DNA of 64,000 nucleotides from Bradyrhizobium sp. in8p8 (GTDB lineage Bacteria; Pseudomonadota; Alphaproteobacteria; Rhizobiales; Xanthobacteraceae), in the NCBI RefSeq assembly GCF_000426845.1, contig NZ_AUGD01000001.1:830001-894000 (forward strand). Reading direction: 5' to 3'. Positions 54,138 through 63,666 of the stretch are shown piece after piece. Within the stretch, counting starts at the first letter, position 1, and each line of letters starts with the position of its first letter. The notes beneath the pieces are model-generated. The model was not told the DNA's origin. It saw nothing but the letters and a program-made list of their open reading frames with translations, and ran no database searches. A program made the position numbers and the translations under genes.

Positions 54138-54644
54138 GTGACAGCCAGCGTAGCCCGGGCGGACAATCGCCCTTCCCCTCGCAAGCGTGCCGGCAATGGT
54201 GCGGCGGCTCGCGATGCCGCCGACGGCGTCGGCCTCGACGCGCTGGCCGGCCACGCCGGCTATGCGGTGCGGCGCTTCCAGATCTGGATCTTCCAGGACT
54301 TCATCAAGACGCTCGGCGAGGTGGACATCCGGCCGACGCAATATTCGGTGCTGACGGTGATCGGCGCCAATCCAGGACTGTCGCAGATGGCCGTGGCAAA
54401 GCGGCTCGGCATCGAGCGCGCCCGACTGGTGCATCTGCTCGACAGCCTCGAACAGCGGAAGCTGGTGAAGCGGATCAAGTCGAAGACGGACCGGCGCTCC
54501 CACGCCTTGCACCTCACCGCGCAGGGCGAGACCGCGCTGGCGAAGTTCAAGCGGCTCGCGGCCGAGCACGAGCGCCACGTCGAGGCGAAGATAGGCCGGG
54601 AGAACCGACAACACCTGCTCAGGATCCTCGCCGACTTCACCTGA
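54138..54644 (+). CDS. MarR-family regulator, hydroxycinnamate type
   Basis: 168 aa, GTG start with AGGAG upstream. HTH with RPTQYSVLTVIGANPGLSQM, KRLGIERARLVHLLDSLE, wing KRIKSKTDRRSHALHLT. Position opposite a feruloyl-CoA-synthase-like gene and the intervening palindrome match CouR/FerR-type repressors, released by the CoA thioester. Ligand is inference. Confidence 0.85.
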   Translation: MTASVARADNRPSPRKRAGNGAAARDAADGVGLDALAGHAGYAVRRFQIWIFQDFIKTLGEVDIRPTQYSVLTVIGANPGLSQMAVAKRLGIERARLVHLLDSLEQRKLVKRIKSKTDRRSHALHLTAQGETALAKFKRLAAEHERHVEAKIGRENRQHLLRILADFT

Positions 54645-54826
54645 CCCAATCTGCTCATAATTTAAGCAGATGCGCATGGCCGCGGGTTGACGCGCGCTCT
54701 CCAAGCGAGACGCAAGCTACTCAGAAAACTACAGTTTTGGGATCGCGCGGCCGTCGTTGATCCTGTACACAATGGCACATCGCTTGCTTCCCTCGGGCGA
54801 GGACAGATTGCCGGAGTTTTGTCGCC

Positions 54827-56632
54827 ATGGGGGCTGAGCAGCCTGAAACGATTGCCGCGATTGTGGCCGCGCATCGCGCGGGGACGCGGACGCCGGCAGA
54901 GACGGTAGCGCGGACTTATCAGCGCATCCGCGACCACGGCGACCCAGCAATCTTCATCAGCCTGCGCGACGAGAAGGACGCGATCGCGGACGCCGAGAGA
55001 CTGGCCACGGCGGATGCTGCGCGTCTGCCGCTCTACGGCGTGCCGGTCGCGGTGAAGGACAATATCGACGCGCTGGGCTTTCCGACCACAGCGGCCTGCC
55101 CGGCCTTCTCCTACTCGCCGGCACGCGACTCGACCGCCGTGGCGCGCCTGCGTGCCGCCGGCGCCATCATCATCGGCAAGACCAATCTCGACCAGTTCGC
55201 GACCGGGCTTGTCGGGGTGCGCTCACCCTACGGCATCCCGAGAAACCCGATCCGTGACGATCTCGTTCCCGGCGGCTCGAGCTCGGGCTCCGCGGTCGCC
55301 GTCGGCGCCGGGCTCGTGCCGCTTTCGCTCGGCACCGACACCGCCGGCTCGGGCCGCGTGCCGGCAATGCTCAACAACATCGTCGGGCTGAAGCCGAGCC
55401 TCGGCATGATCTCCAATGCGGGCCTGGTGCCGGCCTGCCGCACGCTCGACTGCATCTCGGTGTTCGCACTGACGGTGGACGACGCTGCCCTCGCGCTGTC
55501 GGTGATGGCCGGACCTGACCCGGCGGATCCGTTCTCGCGCGACCGGCCGCTCGGTGCCCTCACGCCGTTGCCTGCGAGCTTGCGTCTGGGCGTGCCGCGC
55601 AACGGGCAGCTGATCTTCTTCGGCGACAAGGAATCGGAAGCCGCTTACGCCGATGCGCTGAAGCGATGCACTGCGCTTGGCGCCACGCTGGTCGAATTCG
55701 ACCTCGAGCCGTTCTACGAGACCGCGCGGCTGCTCTATGAGGGACCGTGGGTCGCGGAGCGCTATCTCGTGATCAAGGATCTGCTCGCCTCCGCGCCCGA
55801 TGCCATCCATCCCGTGACGCGCGAGATCACCGCGGCCGGCGCGCGACTGACCGCGGCGGAGACCTTTTCCGCGCTATACCGCCTGCAAGGCTTGCGCAAG
55901 ATTGCCGAGCGGACGTTTGCAGGCATCGACGCGCTGGTGCTGCCGACCGCGCCGACGGCCTATACGACCGCGCAGGTCCTGGCCAATCCGATCGAGCTCA
56001 ACAGCCGGCTCGGCACCTACACCAATTTCGTCAACCTGCTCGACCTCTGCGGCCTCGCGGTGCCGGCGGCTATGCGCGCGGACGGCATCCCGTTCGGCGT
56101 CACGCTGCTCGCGCCCGCAGGACGCGATGCGATGCTGGCGAGCATCGGCCGCGCGTTCCATGCCGATACGAAGCTGACCATCGGCGCAAAGGGTGCGGCG
56201 CAGCCCCCGCTCGCAGCGCTCGCCACCAGCACCGGCGACGACATACCGATCGCAGTCGTCGGCGCGCATCTGTCCGGCATGGCGCTCAACGGCGAATTGA
56301 CCGCACTGAACGGACGCCTGATCGAGGCGACGAAGACGGCCCCCGACTACAAGCTCTACGCACTCAAGACTACACCGCCAAAACCGGGCATGCTGCGCGT
56401 CGCAGCCGGCAAGGGCGCCGCCATCGATCTGGAGATCTGGTCGCTGTCGCCGTCCGCCTTCGGCAGGTTCGTCAGCGCGATCCCCGCACCGATGGCGATC
56501 GGCACGGTGCGCCTTGCGGATGGGCGCCCGGTGAAGGGGTTTCTCGTCGAGCCCGAAGCGCTGGGCGACGCCCGCGAAATCACCGCTTACGGCGGCTGGC
56601 GCGCCTACATGGCGGAAGCCGCGACGGCGTAG
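54827..56632 (+). CDS. atzF: Allophanate hydrolase
   Basis: 601 aa amidase-signature enzyme splitting allophanate to ammonia and CO2, the last step of urea-amide or cyanurate breakdown. Ser-cisSer-Lys triad: Lys77 (VAVKDN), GGSSSGSA (about 149-156) and nucleophile Ser175 (DTAGSGR). A C-terminal domain from about 460 (IPIAVVGAHLSGMALNGEL ... YGGWRAY) is the allophanate hydrolase-specific part. It stands alone on the plus strand, converging on the GntR-AtzH-AtzE group. Confidence 0.92.
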   Translation: MGAEQPETIAAIVAAHRAGTRTPAETVARTYQRIRDHGDPAIFISLRDEKDAIADAERLATADAARLPLYGVPVAVKDNIDALGFPTTAACPAFSYSPARDSTAVARLRAAGAIIIGKTNLDQFATGLVGVRSPYGIPRNPIRDDLVPGGSSSGSAVAVGAGLVPLSLGTDTAGSGRVPAMLNNIVGLKPSLGMISNAGLVPACRTLDCISVFALTVDDAALALSVMAGPDPADPFSRDRPLGALTPLPASLRLGVPRNGQLIFFGDKESEAAYADALKRCTALGATLVEFDLEPFYETARLLYEGPWVAERYLVIKDLLASAPDAIHPVTREITAAGARLTAAETFSALYRLQGLRKIAERTFAGIDALVLPTAPTAYTTAQVLANPIELNSRLGTYTNFVNLLDLCGLAVPAAMRADGIPFGVTLLAPAGRDAMLASIGRAFHADTKLTIGAKGAAQPPLAALATSTGDDIPIAVVGAHLSGMALNGELTALNGRLIEATKTAPDYKLYALKTTPPKPGMLRVAAGKGAAIDLEIWSLSPSAFGRFVSAIPAPMAIGTVRLADGRPVKGFLVEPEALGDAREITAYGGWRAYMAEAATA

Positions 56633-56647
56633 AAGACAGTTGCGATC

Positions 56648-56863
56648 TCACGCCGATTTGCGCCAGGCGGCTTCGTTCTTCTTCTCGTAATCGTCGAATG
56701 CCTTGACGAGGCCCGACAGCACCTCGGCCGACGTCTCGAACATGGCAGTGAGCTGCGGCTCGTCGACCTTGCGGATGTCTTCGCGCAGATGCGTCACGGT
56801 CTCCTGCAGACGTTGCTTCATTTTCTGGGTGTGATGCCGGGGATCTTTCTCGGACGACGCCAT
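56648..56863 (-). CDS. Small hypothetical protein
   Basis: 71 aa, charged and helical (KMKQRLQETVTHLREDIRKV, SGLVKAFDDYEKKNEAAWRK). Good GAGGAG ribosome site before ATG 56863. No known family. It is 100 bases after the GntR gene on the same strand, so possibly the last gene of that operon. Confidence 0.6.
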   Translation of the reverse strand: MASSEKDPRHHTQKMKQRLQETVTHLREDIRKVDEPQLTAMFETSAEVLSGLVKAFDDYEKKNEAAWRKSA

Positions 56864-56964
56864 GATGCTTCTCCTCATCGGATCGATGGGAGCAAACGAT
56901 CGCCGCAAAGCCGGGTTCCCGACGGGAGAGCTCGCTCCTTCACCTCCTGGTGAACGCATAACCA

Positions 56965-57687
56965 TCAAACCGAAACGGCGTAGATCTCATACTCGCCGCG
57001 CACCAGTTCGATATGCGCGCGCATCGCGGCGGCCGCACCCTGCTTGTCGCCGCGCATGATGGCGACGACGACGCGGTCGTGCTCGGCCTGCGATTTCGCC
57101 AATCGACCGAGATTGCGGAATTGGGCGCGGCGGAACGGCTGCACGCGCACGCGTGTCGCCAACGTGATCTCGGCGATGTAGCCGTTCTGCGAACCGGCAT
57201 AGATCGCGTTGTGGAAGCGTTCGTTGACCTCGTGGAAGCGATCGGGATTGCCGGCGTAGCTCAGCACCCGCAGCTCCTCGTGGATGGCTTCCAGGCCGTG
57301 GCGCTCGGCCGCCGACATGCGTTCGGCGGCAAGGCCTGCGCACAATGCCTCGAGCTCGGCCATCGCCTCGAACATGCTCTTGAGCCGCGCGATGGATGGC
57401 CGCGCCACCACCGCGCCGCGATGGGGCCGCGCCTCGACCAGCCCGCTCGCCACGAGCTGGCGCAGCGCCTCGCGGACCGGCGTCCGCGAGACACTGAAGC
57501 GGCGCGCGATGTCGGTCTCGTCGAGCGGCGCACCCGGCGCCAGCGCTCCCCGCACGATCTCGTCGGCAAGCTGCAGGCGCAGTTCCTCGGCGCGCGTGAC
57601 CTTCTGCAGCGACGGCAACGCCCGGTCAACGCGCGGCACTACCGGCTCTGACGGTAGTGTTCCCCGCGGAAGATCATCAAGCGTCAT
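56965..57687 (-). CDS. GntR-family (FadR-type) regulator
   Basis: 240 aa. N-terminal winged HTH with [40 protein letters not shown] and [15 protein letters not shown]-terminal FCD domain with metal-binding His ([13 protein letters not shown] and [10 protein letters not shown]). Overlaps the AtzH-like gene by 4 bases, so it is the operon's own regulator, probably sensing the imported ureido compound. Confidence 0.9.
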   Translation of the reverse strand: MTLDDLPRGTLPSEPVVPRVDRALPSLQKVTRAEELRLQLADEIVRGALAPGAPLDETDIARRFSVSRTPVREALRQLVASGLVEARPHRGAVVARPSIARLKSMFEAMAELEALCAGLAAERMSAAERHGLEAIHEELRVLSYAGNPDRFHEVNERFHNAIYAGSQNGYIAEITLATRVRVQPFRRAQFRNLGRLAKSQAEHDRVVVAIMRGDKQGAAAAMRAHIELVRGEYEIYAVSV

Positions 57688-58079
57688 GCGGTCTCTTTCG
57701 GCTCGTCGATCATGCTGACATGGGCGGCGACGACCCGCCATCCCTCCGGAAAGCGTATCCAGGTCTGCATCTGCCGGCCGACCTTGCCGGGCGCCGTGTC
57801 GCGATAGAACAGGGTGGAGGCCACGGCCGTGTCGCGGCCATAGCTGCTGATGACGGTCTTTGCGGTGCGCCGATTCAGCCCGACGGGGGAGCGGGCGGCG
57901 CGGAAGCCTGAGATCGCCTCGTAGCCATAAAGGTTCTCGCCGATGCCATAGCGCAGCGTGCGGGGATCGTTGCGGAAGAGCTCACCGAGCACAGCGACGT
58001 CGTTGCTGACGAGGGCCTGCTCATAGCGTTCGAACGCGGCTTTGACTTCCGCGATCACGTCGGGGAGATCAATCTCCAT
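57684..58079 (-). CDS. AtzH/HpxZ-like protein (NTF2 fold)
   Basis: 131 aa, NTF2/SnoaL-like: [63 protein letters not shown]. This matches the AtzH-like family found beside AtzE/HpxY amidases in cyanurate and oxalurate catabolism. It lies 12 bases after the amidase gene. Confidence 0.85.
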   Translation of the reverse strand: MEIDLPDVIAEVKAAFERYEQALVSNDVAVLGELFRNDPRTLRYGIGENLYGYEAISGFRAARSPVGLNRRTAKTVISSYGRDTAVASTLFYRDTAPGKVGRQMQTWIRFPEGWRVVAAHVSMIDEPKETA

Positions 58080-58091
58080 CTCAAAATCCTC

Positions 58092-59486
58092 TCAAAGTCC
58101 CCTCGGCGCGGGCGCGGCGGCTACGCCCATCTTTTCCAGCGTGTGGGCGACGCGCAACGCGATGTCCTCTCGCCAGGGCGCGGCGATGATCTGCACGCCG
58201 ATCGGCAGCGGTTCGAGCGGCACCGGCACGGCGACGACAGGGAGGCCGACGAACGAGATCGGCTGCGTGTGGATGCCGATATTGGCACGCACCGGCAGCT
58301 CGACGCCGTCGAGATTGAAATTGACCTGGCCGAGCTTCGGCGCGGTGCAGGGCGTCGCCGGCGCAAGCAGCACGTCGACGGACTTGAAGATCTCGGCAAG
58401 CTGCGCGCGATACCAGCGGCGAAACTTTTGCGCGCGATCGACCATTGGGGCGGGCACCATGGCGCCCGCGATCAGCCGGTCACGTACCGCCGGATCGAAA
58501 TCGTTCGGACGCTTGCGGAGGCGATCGAGATGCAGCGAAGCACCTTCGGTCGTGGTGATGACATAGGCCGCCGCGCGGGCACGCGAAGCTTCCGGGATAT
58601 CGACCACCTGCGTTGCGCCAAGCGCCTTGGCAACGCGGCCGATCGCCTCCACCGCTTCCGGAAACACGTTCTTCTGGAAGTGGCCGCCGGCGATGGCAAT
58701 GCGCAAGTCCGAGATGGGATTGGTGATCAAAGGCAGCGTCGGCTCGAGGCCGCGCGTCGTGCAGGCGCTGTCCTCCGCGTCCGGCCCCTGCATCGCATCA
58801 TAGGCGAGCGCGAGATCGGCGGCCGAGCGCGCGAACGGGCCGAGATGATCGAGGCTCGCCACGAACGGGAACGAGCGCGCCCGCGACAGCCGGCCATAGG
58901 TCGGCTTCAGGCCAAAGATGCCGCAGAAGGAGGACGGCACGCGGATCGAGCCGTTGGTGTCCGATCCGAGCGCGATCGGCACCAGCGCGCCACCGACGGC
59001 GCTGCCCGAACCGCCGGAGGAGCCGCCGCTCATCCGCGTCGTGTCGTGCGGGTTGCGCGAGGGCCCGTCGTGGATGTTCTCGCCGGTGAAGTCGTAGGCA
59101 TATTCGCCCATGTTGAGGGCGCCGACGAGAACAGCTCCGGCCGCTTCCATGCGCTCGATCAGCGTGGCATCGCGCTTGGCGGGCGCGAGGTCGCGGTTGA
59201 TCTTGGAGCCGGCCCTCGTCGGCAGACCAGCGACGTCGAACAGGTTCTTCACCGCGAACGGCACGCCGGCGAGCGGGCCGACTGTCTTGCCCGCTGCGAT
59301 ATCCGCATCGATCGCGCGGGCTTTCGCGCGGGCGCGATCGGCAGTGACGTCGGTGAAGGAATTAAGGACACCATCATGCTGCTTGATGCGCGCAAGCGCG
59401 GCTTCGGTGGCGTCGAGCGCCGACATCTTGCCGCCGGCAACCGCGCTGGCGATCTCGGAGGCTGTCATTTCCGGCTTTGTGGTCAT
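58092..59486 (-). CDS. atzE: AtzE/HpxY-type amidase
   Basis: 464 aa amidase-signature hydrolase. Lys80 (PFAVKNLFD), cis-Ser in GGSSGGSGSA (154-163) and nucleophile Ser180 (SDTNGSIR). Start at MTTKPEMT (59486); the longer frame is the tail of the small AtzG gene. With the 59-residue AtzG next to it, it forms a two-subunit enzyme of the 1-carboxybiuret hydrolase or oxalurate-amidase type. AtzD (cyanuric acid hydrolase) is absent, so the physiological substrate may be another ureide. Confidence 0.88.
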   Translation of the reverse strand: MTTKPEMTASEIASAVAGGKMSALDATEAALARIKQHDGVLNSFTDVTADRARAKARAIDADIAAGKTVGPLAGVPFAVKNLFDVAGLPTRAGSKINRDLAPAKRDATLIERMEAAGAVLVGALNMGEYAYDFTGENIHDGPSRNPHDTTRMSGGSSGGSGSAVGGALVPIALGSDTNGSIRVPSSFCGIFGLKPTYGRLSRARSFPFVASLDHLGPFARSAADLALAYDAMQGPDAEDSACTTRGLEPTLPLITNPISDLRIAIAGGHFQKNVFPEAVEAIGRVAKALGATQVVDIPEASRARAAAYVITTTEGASLHLDRLRKRPNDFDPAVRDRLIAGAMVPAPMVDRAQKFRRWYRAQLAEIFKSVDVLLAPATPCTAPKLGQVNFNLDGVELPVRANIGIHTQPISFVGLPVVAVPVPLEPLPIGVQIIAAPWREDIALRVAHTLEKMGVAAAPAPRGL

Positions 59487-59493
59487 GGCAGCA

Positions 59494-59673
59494 TCAGGCC
59501 GTGAAGATCGGTGCCGGCTCGGTCTCGTCCGGCAGCGCGAATTCGTCGACGAGGCGGGCGAGCCGCAGCGAGACGTCGAGATTGGCACGCACCGAAGGCC
59601 GCCAGGCCTCCTCGACCGGAAGCGCCAGAGCTTTCGATACGGCGTCGATATAGTCGTCCAGGGGTTCGGCCAT
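59494..59673 (-). CDS. AtzG/HpxX-like small amidase subunit
   Basis: 59 aa from ATG 59673: MAEPLDDYIDAVSKALALPV ... VEEAWRPSVRANLDVSLRLA, the DUF4089-type subunit that binds AtzE/HpxY. A TTG five codons upstream is a poor alternative. Located directly before the amidase gene (7-base gap) and after the ABC ATPase (15-base gap). Confidence 0.85.
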   Translation of the reverse strand: MAEPLDDYIDAVSKALALPVEEAWRPSVRANLDVSLRLARLVDEFALPDETEPAPIFTA

Positions 59674-59688
59674 CACGCTCTCAAGCAA

Positions 59689-61455
59689 TCAGTGCACCGG
59701 CAACGGCGGATGCGGGATCGCCGTCAGCAGCTCCTTGGTGTAATCGTCCTTGGGATCGCTGAGCACCTGCTCGGAAGAGCCCTCCTCGACGATCCGTCCC
59801 GTCCGCATCACAATGACACGATCGCACAACAAGCGCACCACATTCAAATCATGCGAGACGAACAGATAGCTCATACCTAGGCGCTGCTTCAGGTCCTGGA
59901 GCAGATTGAGCACCACGGCCTGTACCGAGACGTCGAGCGCTGCGGTCGGCTCGTCCAGGATGACGAGTTTTGGATGCAGCGCGATGGCGCGGGCGATGCC
60001 GACGCGGGCCTTCTGGCCGCCCGACAATTGATGCGGGAAGCGGTCGAGCAGATTGTGCGGCAGGCCGACCATGGTGGCCAGTTCCTCGCAGCGCGCTCGC
60101 AGCGCGTCGCGGCCCTTGATGTCGCCGAGCTGCATAATGGGATCGGCAATTGCGCGCGCGGCGGTGAAGCGGGGGTTGAGGCTGTCGGTGGGGTCCTGGA
60201 ACACCATCTGGATGCGGCTGCGCTGCGGCATCCGGGCAAAGGCCGATGGTGCGATGGCGGATATGTCCTCGCCGTCGAACTGGATCAGGCCGGAGGTCTG
60301 GTCCAGGAGCCGCATCACCATCATCGACGTCGTCGATTTGCCGCAGCCGGATTCGCCGACCAGGCCGACGCTCTCGCCATGGCCGACGGCAAAGGAGATG
60401 CCGTCGACGGCGCGGAACACGTCAGGCTCGACCGGCGGCCTGCGGCTGAACAATTTGCCCAGTACGGCGGTCGCGCCCTGGCGGGGGTATTCCTTCACGA
60501 GCTTGTCGACGAAGAGGAGGGGCCTTGCACTCTCGTCCCCCCCCATCGAGGGAAGGGCGTCTTTCGAAGTTCGATGGATGGCCGGTTCGGGCCCGGCCAT
60601 GACAGACGGAGATTGCGCCGCTGCGCCCTCCTCCTCCGGCAGCAAGTCTCGCAAGGACACGCCGAGTCGCGGCGTCGCACGCATCAGCTTCCTGGTGTAG
60701 GGGTGCTGCGGGTTGGCGAAGATGTCGACGGCCTTGGCGGTCTCGACCACGCGGCCCTTCTCCATCACCACGACGCGGTCGCAATAGGCGGCGGCGAGGC
60801 CCAGGTCGTGGGTGATCAGGATTGTCGACATCGCACGTCGCTTGGTCAGCTCGACGATCAGGTCCATCACCGCCTTCTGGGTGGTGACGTCGAGGCCGGT
60901 GGTCGGCTCGTCGGCGATCAGCAGCTGCGGATTGCAGGCGAGCGCGAGCGCGATGACGACGCGCTGGCACATGCCCCCCGAAAGCTCGAACGGATAGGCG
61001 TGGTAGCGCTCGCGCGGACGGGCTATCTTGACCTGCTCCAGCGCCTCGATGGCCTTCTCGCCGCGATCGGAAACCATCGCCTGCTGCACATGGGTGCGCA
61101 GCACATCCTCGATCTGGTCGCCGACCTTCCGGATCGGATTGAGCGCGGCGCGCGGGTTCTGGAAGATCATCGAGACTTCGCGCCCGCGCAGGTCACGCAT
61201 CTGGTCTTCGGTCGCCGCCTTGACGTCGATGCCCGAAAACATCACCGAGCCCTCGGCGATCCGCCCGGCGCGGTCGAGGATGCGCATCACTGCATAGGAC
61301 GTCACCGACTTGCCGGAGCCGGACTCGCCGACGATGGCCAGCGTCTCGCCCTTGGCGACGGAAACGTTGACGTGCTGCACCGCCTTGACGATGCCGCGGC
61401 GAGTGCTGAACTCGACCGTGAGATCCTGGACGTCGAGCAGAGGCGGGGCGGTCAT
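59689..61455 (-). CDS. Double-ATPase (DppD-DppF fusion) of a peptide/opine-type ABC importer
   Basis: 588 aa. First ABC domain: GESGSGKS (about 43-50), LSGGMCQRV, LIADEPTTGLD; second: [35 protein letters not shown], with the oligopeptide-type C-terminal ends. The two are joined by a linker (about 270-312) whose middle, SPSVMAGPEPAIHRTSK, is encoded by a palindromic intergenic-type repeat. Fused forms like GsiA are normal for this class; the repeat in the linker is unusual. Confidence 0.9.
   Translation of the reverse strand: MTAPPLLDVQDLTVEFSTRRGIVKAVQHVNVSVAKGETLAIVGESGSGKSVTSYAVMRILDRAGRIAEGSVMFSGIDVKAATEDQMRDLRGREVSMIFQNPRAALNPIRKVGDQIEDVLRTHVQQAMVSDRGEKAIEALEQVKIARPRERYHAYPFELSGGMCQRVVIALALACNPQLLIADEPTTGLDVTTQKAVMDLIVELTKRRAMSTILITHDLGLAAAYCDRVVVMEKGRVVETAKAVDIFANPQHPYTRKLMRATPRLGVSLRDLLPEEEGAAAQSPSVMAGPEPAIHRTSKDALPSMGGDESARPLLFVDKLVKEYPRQGATAVLGKLFSRRPPVEPDVFRAVDGISFAVGHGESVGLVGESGCGKSTTSMMVMRLLDQTSGLIQFDGEDISAIAPSAFARMPQRSRIQMVFQDPTDSLNPRFTAARAIADPIMQLGDIKGRDALRARCEELATMVGLPHNLLDRFPHQLSGGQKARVGIARAIALHPKLVILDEPTAALDVSVQAVVLNLLQDLKQRLGMSYLFVSHDLNVVRLLCDRVIVMRTGRIVEEGSSEQVLSDPKDDYTKELLTAIPHPPLPVH
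60523..60615. repeat. Palindromic repeat inside the double-ATPase gene
   Basis: GATGGATGGCCGG-TTC-GGGCCCGGCCATGACAG and flanking modules encode the linker residues about 281-311. It stays in frame and hits a non-conserved loop. Similar GGCCGGG-type elements occur between genes (38828-38910). Confidence 0.6.
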
Positions 61456-61479
61456 GAACGCGTCCCATCGCTCGAGAGT

Positions 61480-61505
61480 TCGAAAACAACCCCATGCACA
61501 GTAGA
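61480..61505. repeat. 26-base repeat, copy 2
   Basis: Identical over 26 bases to 21420-21445. Located in the 94-base spacer between the two-domain ATPase and the upstream permease, close to the ATPase start. Confidence 0.75.
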
Positions 61506-61549
61506 GGCGCGACTGAAATCGTTGGAGAATTTGCGACAGGCGTTTGCCA

Positions 61550-62449
61550 TCACGTCCTCCGCTGCGGGTCGACGATGTCGCGCAGGCCGTCGCCGAGAAG
61601 GTTGAAGCAGAACACGGCGATCATCAGGGCAAGGCCCGGAAACAGCGCGATCCACCATTCGCCTGAGACCATGAAGCCGGCGCCTTCGGCGACCATGATA
61701 CCCCATTCGGCAGTCGGCGGACGCACGCCAAGGCCGATGAAGGACAGGCCCGCGGCGTTGAGGATGGCGTAGCCCATGGTCAGCGACATCTGCACGATCA
61801 TGATCGGCATGATGTTCGGGAGGATGTGCACCAGGAGGATGCGGAATTCGCCGTTGCCGGACAGCCGCGCGGCCTGCACGAAGCCGGCGTTGCGGCGGAC
61901 ATTGGCCTCGGCGCGCGCGACGCGGGCATAGAGCGGAAAATTCACGATCGCGGTGGCAAGGATGATGTTCTGCACGGTGTTGCCGAGCGCCGCGACGATG
62001 CCCATCGCCAGCACGAAGAGCGGGAAGGCCATGATGGTATCGGCGATGCGGCCGACGATGCGATCGGTCCAGCCGCCGAAATAGCCGGCCGCGATGCCGG
62101 CGAGGCCCCCCATCAGGAACACCAGCGCGACCGAGGCGACCGCGATGAAGAGATCGAGGCGTGTCGCGACGATGACCCGGCTGAAAATGTCGCGCCCAAG
62201 CTGATCGGTGCCGAACCAATGCGCCGCCGATGGCGGCTTCAAGGCGGCGGCGGTGTCGGAGGCGAGCGGATCGTAGGGGACCACGTAGGGGCCGAGGATC
62301 GCGGCGGCGAGGATCAGGATCAATAGCGCGAAGGCAAAGCCGGTGACCTTGTTCTCGCTCAGCACGTAGCGGGTCTGATCGAGGATCGCGACCCATCCCG
62401 AGGTCCGCGCGGGACCGACAGGTTCAACGGCAGGCGCAACGGTGCTCAT
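61550..62449 (-). CDS. Peptide/opine-type ABC permease (DppC-like)
   Basis: 299 aa with six membrane helices; N-terminal DppC-type segment AILGPYVVPYDPLASDTAAA and FGTDQLGRDIFSRVI, EAA loop RVARAEANVRRNAGFVQAAR, and IGLGVRPPTAEWGIM. Ten bases after the upstream permease gene. Confidence 0.92.
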   Translation of the reverse strand: MSTVAPAVEPVGPARTSGWVAILDQTRYVLSENKVTGFAFALLILILAAAILGPYVVPYDPLASDTAAALKPPSAAHWFGTDQLGRDIFSRVIVATRLDLFIAVASVALVFLMGGLAGIAAGYFGGWTDRIVGRIADTIMAFPLFVLAMGIVAALGNTVQNIILATAIVNFPLYARVARAEANVRRNAGFVQAARLSGNGEFRILLVHILPNIMPIMIVQMSLTMGYAILNAAGLSFIGLGVRPPTAEWGIMVAEGAGFMVSGEWWIALFPGLALMIAVFCFNLLGDGLRDIVDPQRRT

Positions 62450-62458
62450 CGAATCCCC

Positions 62459-63472
62459 CTACCCTTCCAGTCGCACACGCGGATCAATCACGCCGTAGAG
62501 AATGTCGATGACGAGATTGAGCAGCACGTACATGACGGCCATGGTCAGCACGAAGCCCTGCACCGGCGCGAAATCCGACGAGATCAACGCTTCGACGGCG
62601 TAGGAGCCGATGCCAGGCCAGGCGAACACCTTCTCGACCAGCACATTGGCGCCGAGCAGGAACGAGAACACCATGCTGAGCGTGGTGATCACGGGCAGCA
62701 TCGCATTGCGGAAGGCGTAGGTGACGATGACGGTCGATGGCGACAGGCCGCTGGCGCGGGCGGTGCGCACGAACTCCGAAGCCAGCACCGCCAGCATCGA
62801 GGCGCGCGTCATGCGCGCGATCGGCGCCAGGGAGAAGATCGCGAGCGTGGTTGCAGGCAGGATGAGCTGGCTCAGCGCGGAGCGAAACGCCTCGACATCG
62901 CGCGCGACCAGGGTGTCGATCAGATAGAAGCCGGTGACGGTCGGCGGCGCGCTGTAGAACACGTCGAGGCGCCCGAGCGGCGCCGGCGACCAGCCGAGGC
63001 GGAAGTAGAACACATAGACCAGCACGAGGCCGGTGAAGAACACCGGCAGCGACACGCCGGCCGTGGTCGTGACACGGCAGAGATGATCGATCCATGACCC
63101 CGGCCGCGTCGCGGCGAGCACGCCGAGCGGGATCGCGATCGCCACCGAGACGAACAGGCCGAGCAGCGTGAGTTCAGCAGAGGCCGGCAGGCGGTTGCGG
63201 ATCTCGGCCGCGACCGGTTGTCCCGTGGTGAGCGAGTTGCCGAAATCGCCGCGCGCGAGATCATTGGTGTAGCGGAAGAACTGCTCGATCAGCGGCTTGT
63301 CGAGGCCGAGTTTCTTGCGGATCTGCTCGACGGCTTCCTTCGTTGCGGCGGGACCGGCGAAATAGGCGGCGGGGTCCCCGGGCAGCGCCCGCGTCAGCAG
63401 GAAGGTGACTATGACGACGCCGATCAGCGAGGGTATCGCGAACATCAGGCGCTTGGCGATCATGGTCAGCAT
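62459..63472 (-). CDS. Peptide/opine-type ABC permease (DppB-like)
   Basis: 337 aa, six membrane helices. Characteristic N-terminus IAKRLMFAIPSLIGVVIVTF, LPGDPAAYFAGP and, later, RMTRASMLAVLASEFVRTAR, the DppB EAA loop. Second gene of the transporter after the binding protein. Confidence 0.92.
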   Translation of the reverse strand: MLTMIAKRLMFAIPSLIGVVIVTFLLTRALPGDPAAYFAGPAATKEAVEQIRKKLGLDKPLIEQFFRYTNDLARGDFGNSLTTGQPVAAEIRNRLPASAELTLLGLFVSVAIAIPLGVLAATRPGSWIDHLCRVTTTAGVSLPVFFTGLVLVYVFYFRLGWSPAPLGRLDVFYSAPPTVTGFYLIDTLVARDVEAFRSALSQLILPATTLAIFSLAPIARMTRASMLAVLASEFVRTARASGLSPSTVIVTYAFRNAMLPVITTLSMVFSFLLGANVLVEKVFAWPGIGSYAVEALISSDFAPVQGFVLTMAVMYVLLNLVIDILYGVIDPRVRLEG

Positions 63473-63530
63473 GAGGGCGTCTCGCGCTTTGCTTTGAAAC
63501 GAGATCGCGCTCCGTGCGCCGCTGCGTTCC

Positions 63531-63633
63531 TTCCCCCCTTGTGGGGGAGGGCTAGGGAGGGGGGTGGCTCCGGGAGAGGTCGGAGTTCGTGGCTACCCCT
63601 CTCCCCACCCCTCCGCCACAAGGGGGGAGGGAG
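63531..63633. repeat. Long palindrome between binding-protein and permease genes
   Basis: CCCCCCTTGTGGGGGAGGG on the left and CCACAAGGGGGGAGGGAG on the right, with CTAGGGAGGGGGG and CCCCTCTCCCC nested. Dispersed repeat that would form an mRNA stem after the binding-protein gene. Confidence 0.65.
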
Positions 63634-63666
63634 CCTGAAGAGCGTGCTCACCTCGCCCATATCCCC

